From Flavobacterium sp. ov086 (lineage in GTDB: Bacteria; Bacteroidota; Bacteroidia; Flavobacteriales; Flavobacteriaceae), in NCBI RefSeq assembly GCF_900187965.1, contig NZ_FZNL01000001.1:62001-126000 (forward strand): 64,000 nucleotides of DNA. Direction: 5' to 3'. This document shows, in pieces, positions 18,426 through 26,872 of the stretch. The notes under the pieces were generated by a model. It did not search any database. It worked only from the letters and a program-made list of their open reading frames with translations, and had not been told where the DNA came from. Position numbers and translations under genes: made by a program. Position 1 is the first letter of the stretch, and the number at the start of each line of letters is the position of its first letter.

Positions 18426-20093
18426 ATGAAAAAACTCACTTTCCTTTTTTTACCTTTAGTATTCTTAATCACGAGTTGTTCTGGCTCAAAATCAGTATCA
18501 ATGAATAACGACAATACTTCAAAAACACCTTTCGTTTGGGAAGGAGCAAATGTTTACTTTTTACTTACCGATCGTTTTTATAACGGAGATACTTCTAACG
18601 ATTTAAACTTCAACCGAACCAAAACTCCGGGAAAATTACGTGGTTTTGAAGGCGGAGATATCATCGGAATTACCAAGAAAATCGAATCCGGATATTTTGA
18701 TAAATTAGGAATAAACGTCATTTGGCTTACGCCGATTGTAGAGCAAATTCACGATGGAGTTGATGAAGGAACCGGACTGAGTTATGGTTTTCATGGTTAT
18801 TGGGCAAGAGACTGGACAGCTTTAGATCCAAACTTCGGAACAAAAGAAGACTTAGCTAATCTTGTCAAAAAAGCCCACGAAAAAGGCATCCGAATTATGC
18901 TTGACGGCGTTATTAATCATACTGGTCCCGTAACTCCCGAAGATCCTGTTTGGCCATCAGACTGGGTTCGAACCGGCGTTGTTTGCGATTACAAATCATT
19001 CGAAAACACAACAATGTGTACTTTGGTAGACAACCTTCCGGATGTTAGAACTGAAAGTGTTCAGGAAGTAGAATTACCGCCTTTTTTAATCGAAAAATGG
19101 AAAAAAGAAGGTCGTTATGAAAAAGAAATAGCTTCATTGGATGAATTTTTCAAAAGAACAAATTATCCAAGAACTCCAAAATATTACATCATAAAATGGC
19201 TCACCGATTATATTACAGAATTTGGGGTTGATGGTTACCGCGGAGATACCGTAAAACATACCGAAGAAAGTGTTTGGGCCGATTTTAAAAAAGAATGTGA
19301 TTATGCTTTTGAAAACTGGAAAAAACATCATCCGTTACAAGTTTTAGATCAAAATCCATTTTATACCATTGCCGAAGTTTATGGTTACGGAATTAGCGGC
19401 GGACAAGATTATGATTTTGGAGATAGAAAAGTAAACTACTTTCAGAATGGTTTTAACAGCATGATTAATTTTGAATTCAAATGGAATGCTGCTCAAAACA
19501 ATTACGAAGGTTTATTTTCGAAATATTCAAACGCTTTAAATAATGAATTAAAAGGATATTCGGTCCTTAATTATATATCATCACATGACGATGGTCAGCC
19601 TTTTGACGCTAACAGAGTAAAAGGTATCGAAGCCGGAACTAAACTATTGCTTTCGCCTGGAATCTCGCAAGTATATTATGGCGATGAATCAAATCGATCT
19701 TTAGTTGTCGAAGGAACTCAGGGCGATGCAACGCTACGTTCGAACATGAATTGGGACGACATTCAGAACAATCAAGAAACTCAAAAAACACTTTTGCATT
19801 GGCAAAAACTAGGTCAGTTTAGACGAAATCATCCTGCAATTGGTGCCGGAATTCATTCACAAATAAGCGGTGAACCTTATGTTTTTTCGAGAACATTTAC
19901 CAAAGATACTTTCACTGATCAGGTTATTATTGGTCTGGATTTACCACAAGGCAAAAAAGAAATCCAAGTGAATTCTATTTTCCAAAACGGAACAAAACTA
20001 AGAGATACTTATTCTAATCAGGAAGTTGAAGTCATTGATGGAAAAATTTCAATTGACAGTGATTTCAATTTTGTTCTGTTGGAAAAAATTTAA
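18426..20093 (+). CDS. GH13 alpha-amylase, surface lipoprotein (SusG-like role)
   Basis: 555 residues; lipoprotein signal ending ITSC (Cys18). GH13 catalytic residues: Asp274 in DGYRGDTVKH, Glu317 in TIAEVYG, Asp388 in SSHDDGQ; calcium/His region DGVINHTG. An insertion rich in acidic residues separates strands 3 and 4 (about 185-255). It acts as the endo-amylase that starts starch breakdown, probably on the cell surface like SusG, though no CBM58-like insert is obvious. Last gene of the starch locus, closed by a strong hairpin at 20144. Confidence 0.92.
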   Translation: MKKLTFLFLPLVFLITSCSGSKSVSMNNDNTSKTPFVWEGANVYFLLTDRFYNGDTSNDLNFNRTKTPGKLRGFEGGDIIGITKKIESGYFDKLGINVIWLTPIVEQIHDGVDEGTGLSYGFHGYWARDWTALDPNFGTKEDLANLVKKAHEKGIRIMLDGVINHTGPVTPEDPVWPSDWVRTGVVCDYKSFENTTMCTLVDNLPDVRTESVQEVELPPFLIEKWKKEGRYEKEIASLDEFFKRTNYPRTPKYYIIKWLTDYITEFGVDGYRGDTVKHTEESVWADFKKECDYAFENWKKHHPLQVLDQNPFYTIAEVYGYGISGGQDYDFGDRKVNYFQNGFNSMINFEFKWNAAQNNYEGLFSKYSNALNNELKGYSVLNYISSHDDGQPFDANRVKGIEAGTKLLLSPGISQVYYGDESNRSLVVEGTQGDATLRSNMNWDDIQNNQETQKTLLHWQKLGQFRRNHPAIGAGIHSQISGEPYVFSRTFTKDTFTDQVIIGLDLPQGKKEIQVNSIFQNGTKLRDTYSNQEVEVIDGKISIDSDFNFVLLEKI

Positions 20094-20143
20094 AAATTTA
20101 ACCGCTAAGTCCGCAAAGTTTTTTATCTCGTAATATCTTTAGT

Positions 20144-20197
20144 AAACACAAAGTTCGCAAAGCTAAATCAACACAAAGCTTTGCGAACTTTGTGTTT
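20144..20197 (+). terminator. Perfect 21-bp inverted repeat after amylase gene
   Basis: Arms 20144-20164 and 20177-20197 are exact reverse complements with a 12-nt loop; the right arm ends TTTGTGTTT and runs into TTAT. It belongs to a repeat family built on CTTTGCG/CGCAAAG and may act as terminator. Confidence 0.8.
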
Positions 20198-20216
20198 TTA
20201 TAAAATCTCGCATATC

Positions 20217-20290
20217 AAAAAACTTTGCGCACTTTGCGGTAAAACTACGCAGAGCAAATCTATTTTTTGCGACCTTTGCGGTAAAACTCT
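20217..20290. repeat. Direct repeats of TTGCGGTAAAACT type
   Basis: CTTTGCGGTAAAACT occurs twice (near 20232 and 20273), each preceded by TTTGCGNNCTTTGCGG-like sequence. They lie immediately upstream of the glycerophosphodiesterase start. A typical flavobacterial dispersed intergenic repeat. Confidence 0.6.
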
Positions 20291-20295
20291 CAACA

Positions 20296-20970
20296 ATGCT
20301 AAAAATAGGACATCGCGGTGCTGGATATGAGCCCGAGAATACTTTAAAAGCTTTCCAAAAAGCCTTAGATCTAAATGCTGACGGGATTGAACTTGACGTT
20401 CATTTAAGTTCTGACGGGCATATCATTGTCATTCACGACGAAACCATCGACAGAACGACGAACGGAAAAGGTCTTGTAAATAACTTATCTTTGTCCGAAT
20501 TAAAGTCTTTTTTGATTGCAGATCAGCTTGAGATTCCAACTTTAATTGAGGTTTTTGATTTGATAGACAAAAAATGTCTAATCAATGTGGAGTTGAAAGG
20601 TGTTGGAACTGCTAGTAAAGTTGTGGCTTTGATTGAAGAATATATTTCGGATAAAAACTGGAAATATGAGGATTTCATTATTTCGAGTTTCGAATGGAAT
20701 ATGCTTGAGGAAGTTCACAATCTAAATTCAAATATTGCAATTGGAGTTTTAACCGAAGAAGATGTAAACAAAGCTTTGGCTTTCGGCGAAAGCATAAAAG
20801 CAAAAGCCATTAATCCGGATTTTCAATTATTGAATCTGGAAAATACTAAAGAAATACAGGAAAAAGGATTTCAGGTTCTGCCTTGGACAGTAGATTCTCC
20901 TGAGGACATTCAAAGAATAAAAAGTTATAACGTAGACGGAATCATAAGTGATTTTCCGGATAGACTATAA
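20296..20970 (+). CDS. Glycerophosphodiester phosphodiesterase
   Basis: 224 residues, no signal peptide, so cytoplasmic like UgpQ. GDPD signatures: HRGAGYEPENT (His6, Arg7), DGIELDVHLSSDG (Glu32, Asp34 metal ligands), VIHDETIDRTTNG (His47 catalytic), and C-terminal PWTVDSPEDI and DGIISDFPD. It hydrolyses glycerophosphodiesters to glycerol-3-phosphate and an alcohol. It stands alone between two repeat-rich gaps. Confidence 0.92.
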   Translation: MLKIGHRGAGYEPENTLKAFQKALDLNADGIELDVHLSSDGHIIVIHDETIDRTTNGKGLVNNLSLSELKSFLIADQLEIPTLIEVFDLIDKKCLINVELKGVGTASKVVALIEEYISDKNWKYEDFIISSFEWNMLEEVHNLNSNIAIGVLTEEDVNKALAFGESIKAKAINPDFQLLNLENTKEIQEKGFQVLPWTVDSPEDIQRIKSYNVDGIISDFPDRL

Positions 20971-20980
20971 TAAAAGAGTA

Positions 20981-21161
20981 GCCACAGATTTCACAGATTA
21001 AAAGGATTTTTCTTCCGCCACTAATTTCACTAATTTACACGAATTAATTTATGTTTAAATTTGTGAATTCCGAGCAAAAAAATCTGTGTAAATCGTTTTA
21101 TCCCGATAGCTATCGGGAGTAGCAAATAAAAAAATTAGCGCCAATTCGTGAAATTCGTGGC
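20981..21161. repeat. Composite dispersed repeat block
   Basis: Contains GCCACAGATTTCACAGATTA (20981), GCCACTAATTTCACTAATTT (21017) and a closing AATTCGTGAAATTCGTGGC (21143-21161), plus the perfect palindrome at 21101-21118. Same repeat family as 18246 and 53733. Confidence 0.75.
21101..21118. repeat. Perfect 18-bp palindrome
   Basis: TCCCGATAGCTATCGGGA is its own reverse complement, embedded in the composite repeat. From memory this core is frequent in flavobacterial genomes. Confidence 0.7.
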
Positions 21162-21172
21162 AAAAAAATAAG

Positions 21173-22381
21173 ATGATTAAAAATTTCGACATAATTATTG
21201 TTGGCGGAGGCGCTGCAGGTTTTTTTACGGCTATTAATATTGCAGAGAAAAATCCGAAACTGAAAATTGCCATTTTAGAAAGAGGGAAAGAAGTTCTTTC
21301 TAAAGTTCGTGTTTCCGGTGGTGGAAGATGCAACGTAACTCACGCTTGTTTTGAACCAAACGAATTGGTTAAATTTTATCCGCGTGGCGAAAAAGAACTT
21401 CGTGGACCTTTTCACCAGTTTTGTTCGGGAGATACAATTGAATGGTTCGAAAAACATGGTGTCGAATTAAAAATTGAAGACGATGGCAGAATGTTTCCCG
21501 TTTCGAATTCTTCTCAAACTATAATAGATTGTTTCTTAGAAGCAACGGGAAAATTAGGCATTAAAGTTTTAACCGGACAAAGTGTACAATCGATTTTTAA
21601 AGCTGAGAATCATTGGAAAATTGATACGCAGGATGAAAACTATGCCACAGAAAAATTGGTTCTTGCCACAGGAAGTAATCCTAAAATCTGGGAAATGCTT
21701 CAAACGCAAGGACACGCAATTGTAAGTCCTGTTCCTTCCCTATTTACTTTTAATATTAAAGACCCAAGAATAAAAGAATTACCTGGTGTTGCGGCTCAAG
21801 TTACTGTAAATGTAAAAGATACCAAACTAGAATCTACCGGACCTTTGTTAATCACGCATTGGGGAATGAGCGGACCAGCGATTTTAAAACTTTCGGCTTG
21901 GGGCGCACGTACTTTATTTGATAAAAATTATCAGTTTACGATTTTCGTTAATTGGCTAAATGATGTAGATACGGAAGATGCCGAAAAAATCCTGAAAGAC
22001 TTAAAACAGGAACACGCTAAAAAAGCGGTTTCAAAGAAATCTCCATTCGATTTCCCAAATCGTTTGTGGGAAAGCCTGGTTTTAGCCTCAGAAATTGAAG
22101 CAGAAACGAAATGGGCAGATTTATCTAAAATACAATTGCAAAACTTAGCTTCTCAATTGACAAAAGCAAAATTTCAGGTTAACGGAAAAAGTACTTTTAA
22201 AGAAGAATTTGTTACCGCCGGCGGAATTGATTTAAAAGAAATCAACTTCAAAACCATGGAAAGCAAATTGCATCAAAACCTCTATTTTGCTGGAGAGATT
22301 GTAAACATTGATGCCATTACAGGAGGATTTAATTTTCAGAATGCCTGGACAAGCGGGTTTATTTTGGCAAATAATATTTAA
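21173..22381 (+). CDS. BaiN/HI0933-family FAD-dependent oxidoreductase
   Basis: 402 residues. N-terminal FAD-binding Rossmann motif IIIVGGGAAGFFTAINIAE, then RVSGGGRCNVTH, typical of the HI0933/YhiN flavoprotein family, and the C-terminal FAD contact YFAGEIVNIDAITGGFNFQN. Soluble; the physiological substrate of the family is poorly known. A HAD phosphatase starts 4 nt after its stop, so they are probably co-transcribed. Confidence 0.9.
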   Translation: MIKNFDIIIVGGGAAGFFTAINIAEKNPKLKIAILERGKEVLSKVRVSGGGRCNVTHACFEPNELVKFYPRGEKELRGPFHQFCSGDTIEWFEKHGVELKIEDDGRMFPVSNSSQTIIDCFLEATGKLGIKVLTGQSVQSIFKAENHWKIDTQDENYATEKLVLATGSNPKIWEMLQTQGHAIVSPVPSLFTFNIKDPRIKELPGVAAQVTVNVKDTKLESTGPLLITHWGMSGPAILKLSAWGARTLFDKNYQFTIFVNWLNDVDTEDAEKILKDLKQEHAKKAVSKKSPFDFPNRLWESLVLASEIEAETKWADLSKIQLQNLASQLTKAKFQVNGKSTFKEEFVTAGGIDLKEINFKTMESKLHQNLYFAGEIVNIDAITGGFNFQNAWTSGFILANNI

Positions 22382-22385
22382 TAGA

Positions 22386-23033
22386 ATGAAATTTAAAGGA
22401 ATTATTTTTGATTTAGACGGAACGTTAGTAAATTCATTAGAGGATATTTCAGATGCAATGAATACCGTACTTACAGATTTAAATTATCCCACTCATACTT
22501 ACGATACATATCAATATTTTATTGGAAGTGGTTTGCGAAATCTGGTCAGCAAAGCTTTACCCGCATATAATAATACTGACGAACAAATTGAAACTTGTTT
22601 TGAAAACATGATTACCGAATATCGTGAGATTTGTACTTTTAAAACAAAGCCTTATAACGGAATTGTCGAATTACTAGATCATTTGACAACGCAAGATTTC
22701 AAATTGGCTGTATTTTCGAATAAGGCCGATGAACTTACCAAAAAAATAGCAGCCGAAATATTTCCTGATTATTTTGATGCTGCAATTGGATTAAGTACTG
22801 AATCACTTAAAAAACCAAATCCGTTTGAGGCAATACAAATAAGCAAAAACTGGAATTTGAAACCGGAAGAAATCATTTTTATAGGAGATTCTGATATTGA
22901 TATGCTGACCGCTAATAATGCTAATATGTTTCCTGTTGGGGTTTCATGGGGTTACAGAACAGAAAAGGAATTAATTGAAAGCGGTGCGAAAGTAGTACTA
23001 AATTCTCCTTTAGATTTAATGCAAATAGTATAA
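22386..23033 (+). CDS. HAD-family phosphoglycolate phosphatase-like hydrolase
   Basis: 215 residues from ATG 22386, chosen because it places IIFDLDGTLVNS at residues 6-17 and leaves a 4-nt gap to the upstream gene. HAD motifs: DLDGT (nucleophile), FSNK (motif II), KKPNP (Lys, motif III), IFIGDSDIDM (motif IV). The Gph-like cap suggests phosphoglycolate or a related small phosphate ester. Confidence 0.87.
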   Translation: MKFKGIIFDLDGTLVNSLEDISDAMNTVLTDLNYPTHTYDTYQYFIGSGLRNLVSKALPAYNNTDEQIETCFENMITEYREICTFKTKPYNGIVELLDHLTTQDFKLAVFSNKADELTKKIAAEIFPDYFDAAIGLSTESLKKPNPFEAIQISKNWNLKPEEIIFIGDSDIDMLTANNANMFPVGVSWGYRTEKELIESGAKVVLNSPLDLMQIV

Positions 23034-23060
23034 AAACTGTCGTTTTAATTTAAGTAAATC

Positions 23061-23633
23061 ATGAATGCATTATTAAAAAAACACATACTTTCGATCGCTT
23101 CATTTTCTGAAGATGAAATCTATAGAATTGATTCTTGTTTTGGATATGAAAAATTTGATGCTAAAACAGATCTTTCTTCTTTTGGGAAAATAAGCAACAG
23201 ACTCTTTTTTATTATTGAAGGATTGGCCCGTGTTTATTATTTAAAAGATGGAAAAGAAATCACCACTTACCTGAGTTGTGACAACGGTTTTATTGCTTCT
23301 TATTCGAGTTTTATCAATCAAACCTCATCTTTTGAAAACATTGAATGCATAGAGGATTGCGAAGTGCTTTCTATCACTCATGAAAAAATGCAATATTTAT
23401 ATTCAGAAATTCCGAACTGGGAACGTGTTGGAAGAATTTTAGCAGAGCAGAATTACCTTTGTATGGCAGATCGGGTTTTAAAACTTCAAATGATTCCGGC
23501 AAAAGAAAAGTATTTAACCTTTTTAGAATCGGCTCCAGCCAAAATAATCCAGCGAACGCCTTTAATTTATATCGCTTCGTTTTTAGGAATTACGCCAGAA
23601 TCGCTGAGCAGAATCAGACAAAGTATTTCTTAA
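23061..23633 (+). CDS. Crp/Fnr family transcriptional regulator
   Basis: 190 residues with an N-terminal cyclic-nucleotide-binding-like beta roll (about 25-115; FFIIEGLARVYYLKDGKEIT) and a C-terminal winged helix (LIYIASFLGITPESLSRIRQ). The canonical cAMP-binding glutamate/arginine pair is not evident. A metallo-beta-lactamase-fold gene follows 60 nt downstream and may be its target. Confidence 0.87.
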   Translation: MNALLKKHILSIASFSEDEIYRIDSCFGYEKFDAKTDLSSFGKISNRLFFIIEGLARVYYLKDGKEITTYLSCDNGFIASYSSFINQTSSFENIECIEDCEVLSITHEKMQYLYSEIPNWERVGRILAEQNYLCMADRVLKLQMIPAKEKYLTFLESAPAKIIQRTPLIYIASFLGITPESLSRIRQSIS

Positions 23634-23693
23634 CATTTATCAAGTCAATTGAACAGCTGAATTCAAATCTTTGCAAATATAAAATTTGAAAAG

Positions 23694-24371
23694 ATGAAGA
23701 ATATAGCCAAAGATGTTTACCAGATTCCCTTGTTTCCTCGCAACTCCATTAATTGTTATGTAATTGAAGATGTTCTTATTGATGCTGGAATTAGAAGTTC
23801 TTCCAATATTATTTTGAATGCGCTAAAAAACAAAACAATAACCAAACACGTATTGACTCACGCTCATGCGGATCATCAGGGAAGTAGTAAAATTATTTGT
23901 GAAACGTTGAATATTCCGCTTTGGTGCAGTGAACTCGAAAAACAAGCAGCAGAAAACGGAAATGTAATTTTTGAATACCCAAATCCCAATCATTTTATTT
24001 CAAAATTTCAAAAGAAATTCTGGGCAGGAAAAGGACATCCGGTTTCTCATACTTTAAAAGAAGGAGATCGTATTGCAGGATTTACTGTTATTGAAACTCC
24101 GGGTCATTCGAGCGGTCATTTATCTTTTTTCAGAGAATTTGATGGTGTTCTTATTGTTGGAGACGTTATGACCAACATGAATTTATTAACTACAGTTGTT
24201 GGTTTGCATGAACCGCCAAACCTCTTTACGACCAATCCGAAAAGAAACAGAGAGTCTATAAAAAAACTAGCTTTATTAAAACCTAAATTGCTTTGTTTTG
24301 GACATGGTCCTGTTTTAATAAATAATGGAGAATTAGAAAAATTCGTAGAAAAAATCCAACCCTATAATTAA
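23694..24371 (+). CDS. Metallo-beta-lactamase-fold hydrolase
   Basis: 225 residues, cytoplasmic. Metal motif HAHADHQG (HxHxDH), second-site histidine in PGHSSGH, the GD of VGDVM and a C-terminal GHGPVL. It resembles small glyoxalase II-like or quinolinase-like hydrolases; the substrate is unknown. It follows a Crp/Fnr regulator on the same strand with the weak promoter-like element AATCTTTG about 23 nt before the start. Confidence 0.87.
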   Translation: MKNIAKDVYQIPLFPRNSINCYVIEDVLIDAGIRSSSNIILNALKNKTITKHVLTHAHADHQGSSKIICETLNIPLWCSELEKQAAENGNVIFEYPNPNHFISKFQKKFWAGKGHPVSHTLKEGDRIAGFTVIETPGHSSGHLSFFREFDGVLIVGDVMTNMNLLTTVVGLHEPPNLFTTNPKRNRESIKKLALLKPKLLCFGHGPVLINNGELEKFVEKIQPYN

Positions 24372-24444
24372 CAAGATTTTACATGTTTACTAAGTTTTAG
24401 TTAAGAGAATTCAAATAATTTTACTATCAACTAAATACTATTAG

Positions 24445-25194
24445 ATGAAAGCAAAATTACTTACTACAATTTCTTTTTTCACGTACCAGCTTTCAATTTC
24501 TCAAACGGAAAAACTACTTCACGGAAAAGTCCTGTCTAACAACTATCCTCTTAAAAAAGTAGAGGTTATCAATAAAACAGCGAAAACCAGCACAACAACA
24601 GATTATTTAGGAGACTTTTCAATTTTGGTAAAAGCGAAAGACAGTTTACTGTTTTTTTCTAAGGATTACTTTTTTACCAGATTAAAAATAACTCCTGAAG
24701 ACATTTCTAAAAATAATCTTATAATAAATATGGTTATCAAGCCCGAAGAACTGGACGAAGTAGTAGTCACTTCTATAAAACTTAATCCTTTTAAGATTTC
24801 TCAACAAGATTTGGACGACATAAAGCTCACAAAAGATGCCTTATCTCTTCAAAAATATACTGGCGTTTACAACGGAACAATTACAAATGGTGCGGACTTC
24901 GGCCGAATGGGAACAGGGCTTATAAATTTATTCAAAAAAGATAAAGACAAAGAACTAAAAAAGAAAACGGAACAAACTGTTTTCAAAAAACTTGTAGCGG
25001 CATCAATTCCTTCCACTTTTTTTACCAAGGATTTAAAATTACCTCCCGAAGAAGTTGAACTGTTTCTGGATTTCTGCGATGCAGATCCAAAATCTAAAAA
25101 CCTTTTAGAAAACAATAATGTATTAACTACAATGGATTTTTTGTACGCTAAAAATGAGATGTTCAAAAAAATAAAAATGGAGCCTAAAAATTAA
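24445..25194 (+). CDS. Carboxypeptidase-regulatory-like domain protein
   Basis: 249 residues with an N-terminal hydrophobic export signal (SFFTYQLSISQ) and one carboxypeptidase-like regulatory domain (about 24-105; LLHGKVLSNNYPLKKVEVIN) like those at the N-terminus of SusC, ending in LDEVVVTSIK. No barrel follows. The C-terminal 130 residues are lysine-rich and unrecognised. Probably periplasmic; role unknown. Confidence 0.75.
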   Translation: MKAKLLTTISFFTYQLSISQTEKLLHGKVLSNNYPLKKVEVINKTAKTSTTTDYLGDFSILVKAKDSLLFFSKDYFFTRLKITPEDISKNNLIINMVIKPEELDEVVVTSIKLNPFKISQQDLDDIKLTKDALSLQKYTGVYNGTITNGADFGRMGTGLINLFKKDKDKELKKKTEQTVFKKLVAASIPSTFFTKDLKLPPEEVELFLDFCDADPKSKNLLENNNVLTTMDFLYAKNEMFKKIKMEPKN

Positions 25195-25227
25195 TCCGCA
25201 GAATATAATTCTCATTTGTTTAAACAC

Positions 25228-25277
25228 AAATTCGATATACAAAAACCTTTGCCCTTAGGAATTTGCATATCGAATTT
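25228..25277. terminator. Inverted repeat between convergent genes
   Basis: AAATTCGATAT (25228-25238) and ATATCGAATTT (25267-25277) form an 11-bp stem with a 28-nt loop between two convergent genes. No long T-run is present, so termination is inferred from position. Confidence 0.45.
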
Positions 25278-25301
25278 ACTAAACATGAAAATATAATACG
25301 T

Positions 25302-26861
25302 TTAGTATCCCGGATTCTGCTTTAAGTTCAAATTAAATAAAGCATCTGACGGAAGGCAATACAATAAATATTTCTCTGGTGAAACATTCTTTTTCAATTC
25401 TCTCGCACTCAAAAAAGTTCCAAAACGGATCATATCGTTTCTTCTCCAACCTTCCAGCCATAATTCTCTGCCTCTTTCGGCATATAAATTTTCTAAAGTT
25501 GCAGTTGGCGCAGGAACACCTGTTCTCACAGCAATTTTATCCATAATATTCTGAGCCGAACCATTTCCTGATGCTGCTCCACCTCTAAGAATTGCTTCGG
25601 CTTCCATTAATAAGGCATCAGCGTAACGCATTAAGATAAAGTCATTTTCAGGATTATCCAGATTATTAACATCGGGTTGGTATTTTTGAGTTCTAATTCC
25701 GGCTGTTTCAATCGTTGGTCCGGAAAGAATTAATGTTACTTCTTTGGTAAAGAATAAAGGATTTCCGTTTCTGTCTTTTAACGGAATTGTTCCTCCCGGT
25801 GTGATTGCACCTGTAACCTCATCTGTAGTTTCAGGTGCATACATTTGCCCGTATTGAAATCCGATTGGGTTGCCGAAATGTGCAATAATTTCAGGTGTAG
25901 AATGCTGACGACGTTCATCAAGCGCATTAAAACGATCATAATATTCTCCCACCGTACAAAATCCGTTATAACCATCTGGCGTTTGGTTGTAATGCATACC
26001 GTATCTCCAATAATCTCCAAGAGCTCCACCATCTCCCAATACATTTTTTGAAGAGAATAAAATCTCTGGTGAATTGTTATTGTCCGGTGCAAAATTATCC
26101 CAATAAGAACTGGCTAAACTACTTTTTATGGCTTCAACATGAGCGATAACTTTATTCATATTTGTGGCTTCAAAAGTATATGGTCCTGCAGGATTTGCAG
26201 CTTTGAAAACGCCAAGGTTCAAATAAATTTTAGCCAATAAAAAATGCCCTGCATCTGCATTTACTATACTTGCATCTCCTGCAACACGTGCCGGTAAATT
26301 TGGTAAAACAGCTTCTAATTCGCTAATTACAAAATCAGTCGCCTGAGCTCTCGTCCATACTTTAGGATCACTTGTCAACGGGCTTCCTTTTTCTCTATAT
26401 GGCGTTTGTCCGTATAAATCCAGCACATTATAATAATAAAAGGCTCTTAAAAAACGCGCCTGAACAATCTCTGAAGCATCTTTAGAATTTTCGACAATTG
26501 TATTACAATCGTATACACTTGCCAACAAACTATTCCATGCATTTCGAATTTCTACGTTATCCGGAGTCCAAGTAAGTGTATGAAATTGTCTCCAGGTACC
26601 ATTATCGTCCCAATCTCCTCCACGCGTTGGACCAACTAATGCATCTGTCGACATTTCGTTTAAAGTATGCATTTGTTCCTGAACCTGAAAATTTCTTAAA
26701 CCCTGATAGGCAGTTCGCAATAAAGCCGCTGTATTTACAGGTTCATTTTCTCCTCCTGTTGGAATTCCGTCTAAAACTTCTTCATTCAAATTCGTACAGC
26801 TAACACTTAAAATTAGTGTACTTACGAAAAAGATACTTTTTATAATATTGATAGTTTTCAT
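25302..26861 (-). CDS. SusD/RagB family nutrient-binding lipoprotein (second locus)
   Basis: 519 residues; lipoprotein signal ending SVSC (Cys22). SusD features: VQARFLRAFYYYNVLDLYGQ (about 130-150), ILMRYADALLMEAEAILRGG, and C-terminus LNLKQNPGY. It begins 11 nt after the SusC-type gene. The substrate is inferred to be a glucosamine-containing or other beta-linked oligosaccharide from the GH2 enzyme in the same locus. Confidence 0.93.
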   Translation of the reverse strand: MKTINIIKSIFFVSTLILSVSCTNLNEEVLDGIPTGGENEPVNTAALLRTAYQGLRNFQVQEQMHTLNEMSTDALVGPTRGGDWDDNGTWRQFHTLTWTPDNVEIRNAWNSLLASVYDCNTIVENSKDASEIVQARFLRAFYYYNVLDLYGQTPYREKGSPLTSDPKVWTRAQATDFVISELEAVLPNLPARVAGDASIVNADAGHFLLAKIYLNLGVFKAANPAGPYTFEATNMNKVIAHVEAIKSSLASSYWDNFAPDNNNSPEILFSSKNVLGDGGALGDYWRYGMHYNQTPDGYNGFCTVGEYYDRFNALDERRQHSTPEIIAHFGNPIGFQYGQMYAPETTDEVTGAITPGGTIPLKDRNGNPLFFTKEVTLILSGPTIETAGIRTQKYQPDVNNLDNPENDFILMRYADALLMEAEAILRGGAASGNGSAQNIMDKIAVRTGVPAPTATLENLYAERGRELWLEGWRRNDMIRFGTFLSARELKKNVSPEKYLLYCLPSDALFNLNLKQNPGY

Positions 26862-26872
26862 AGTTTTTAAAA

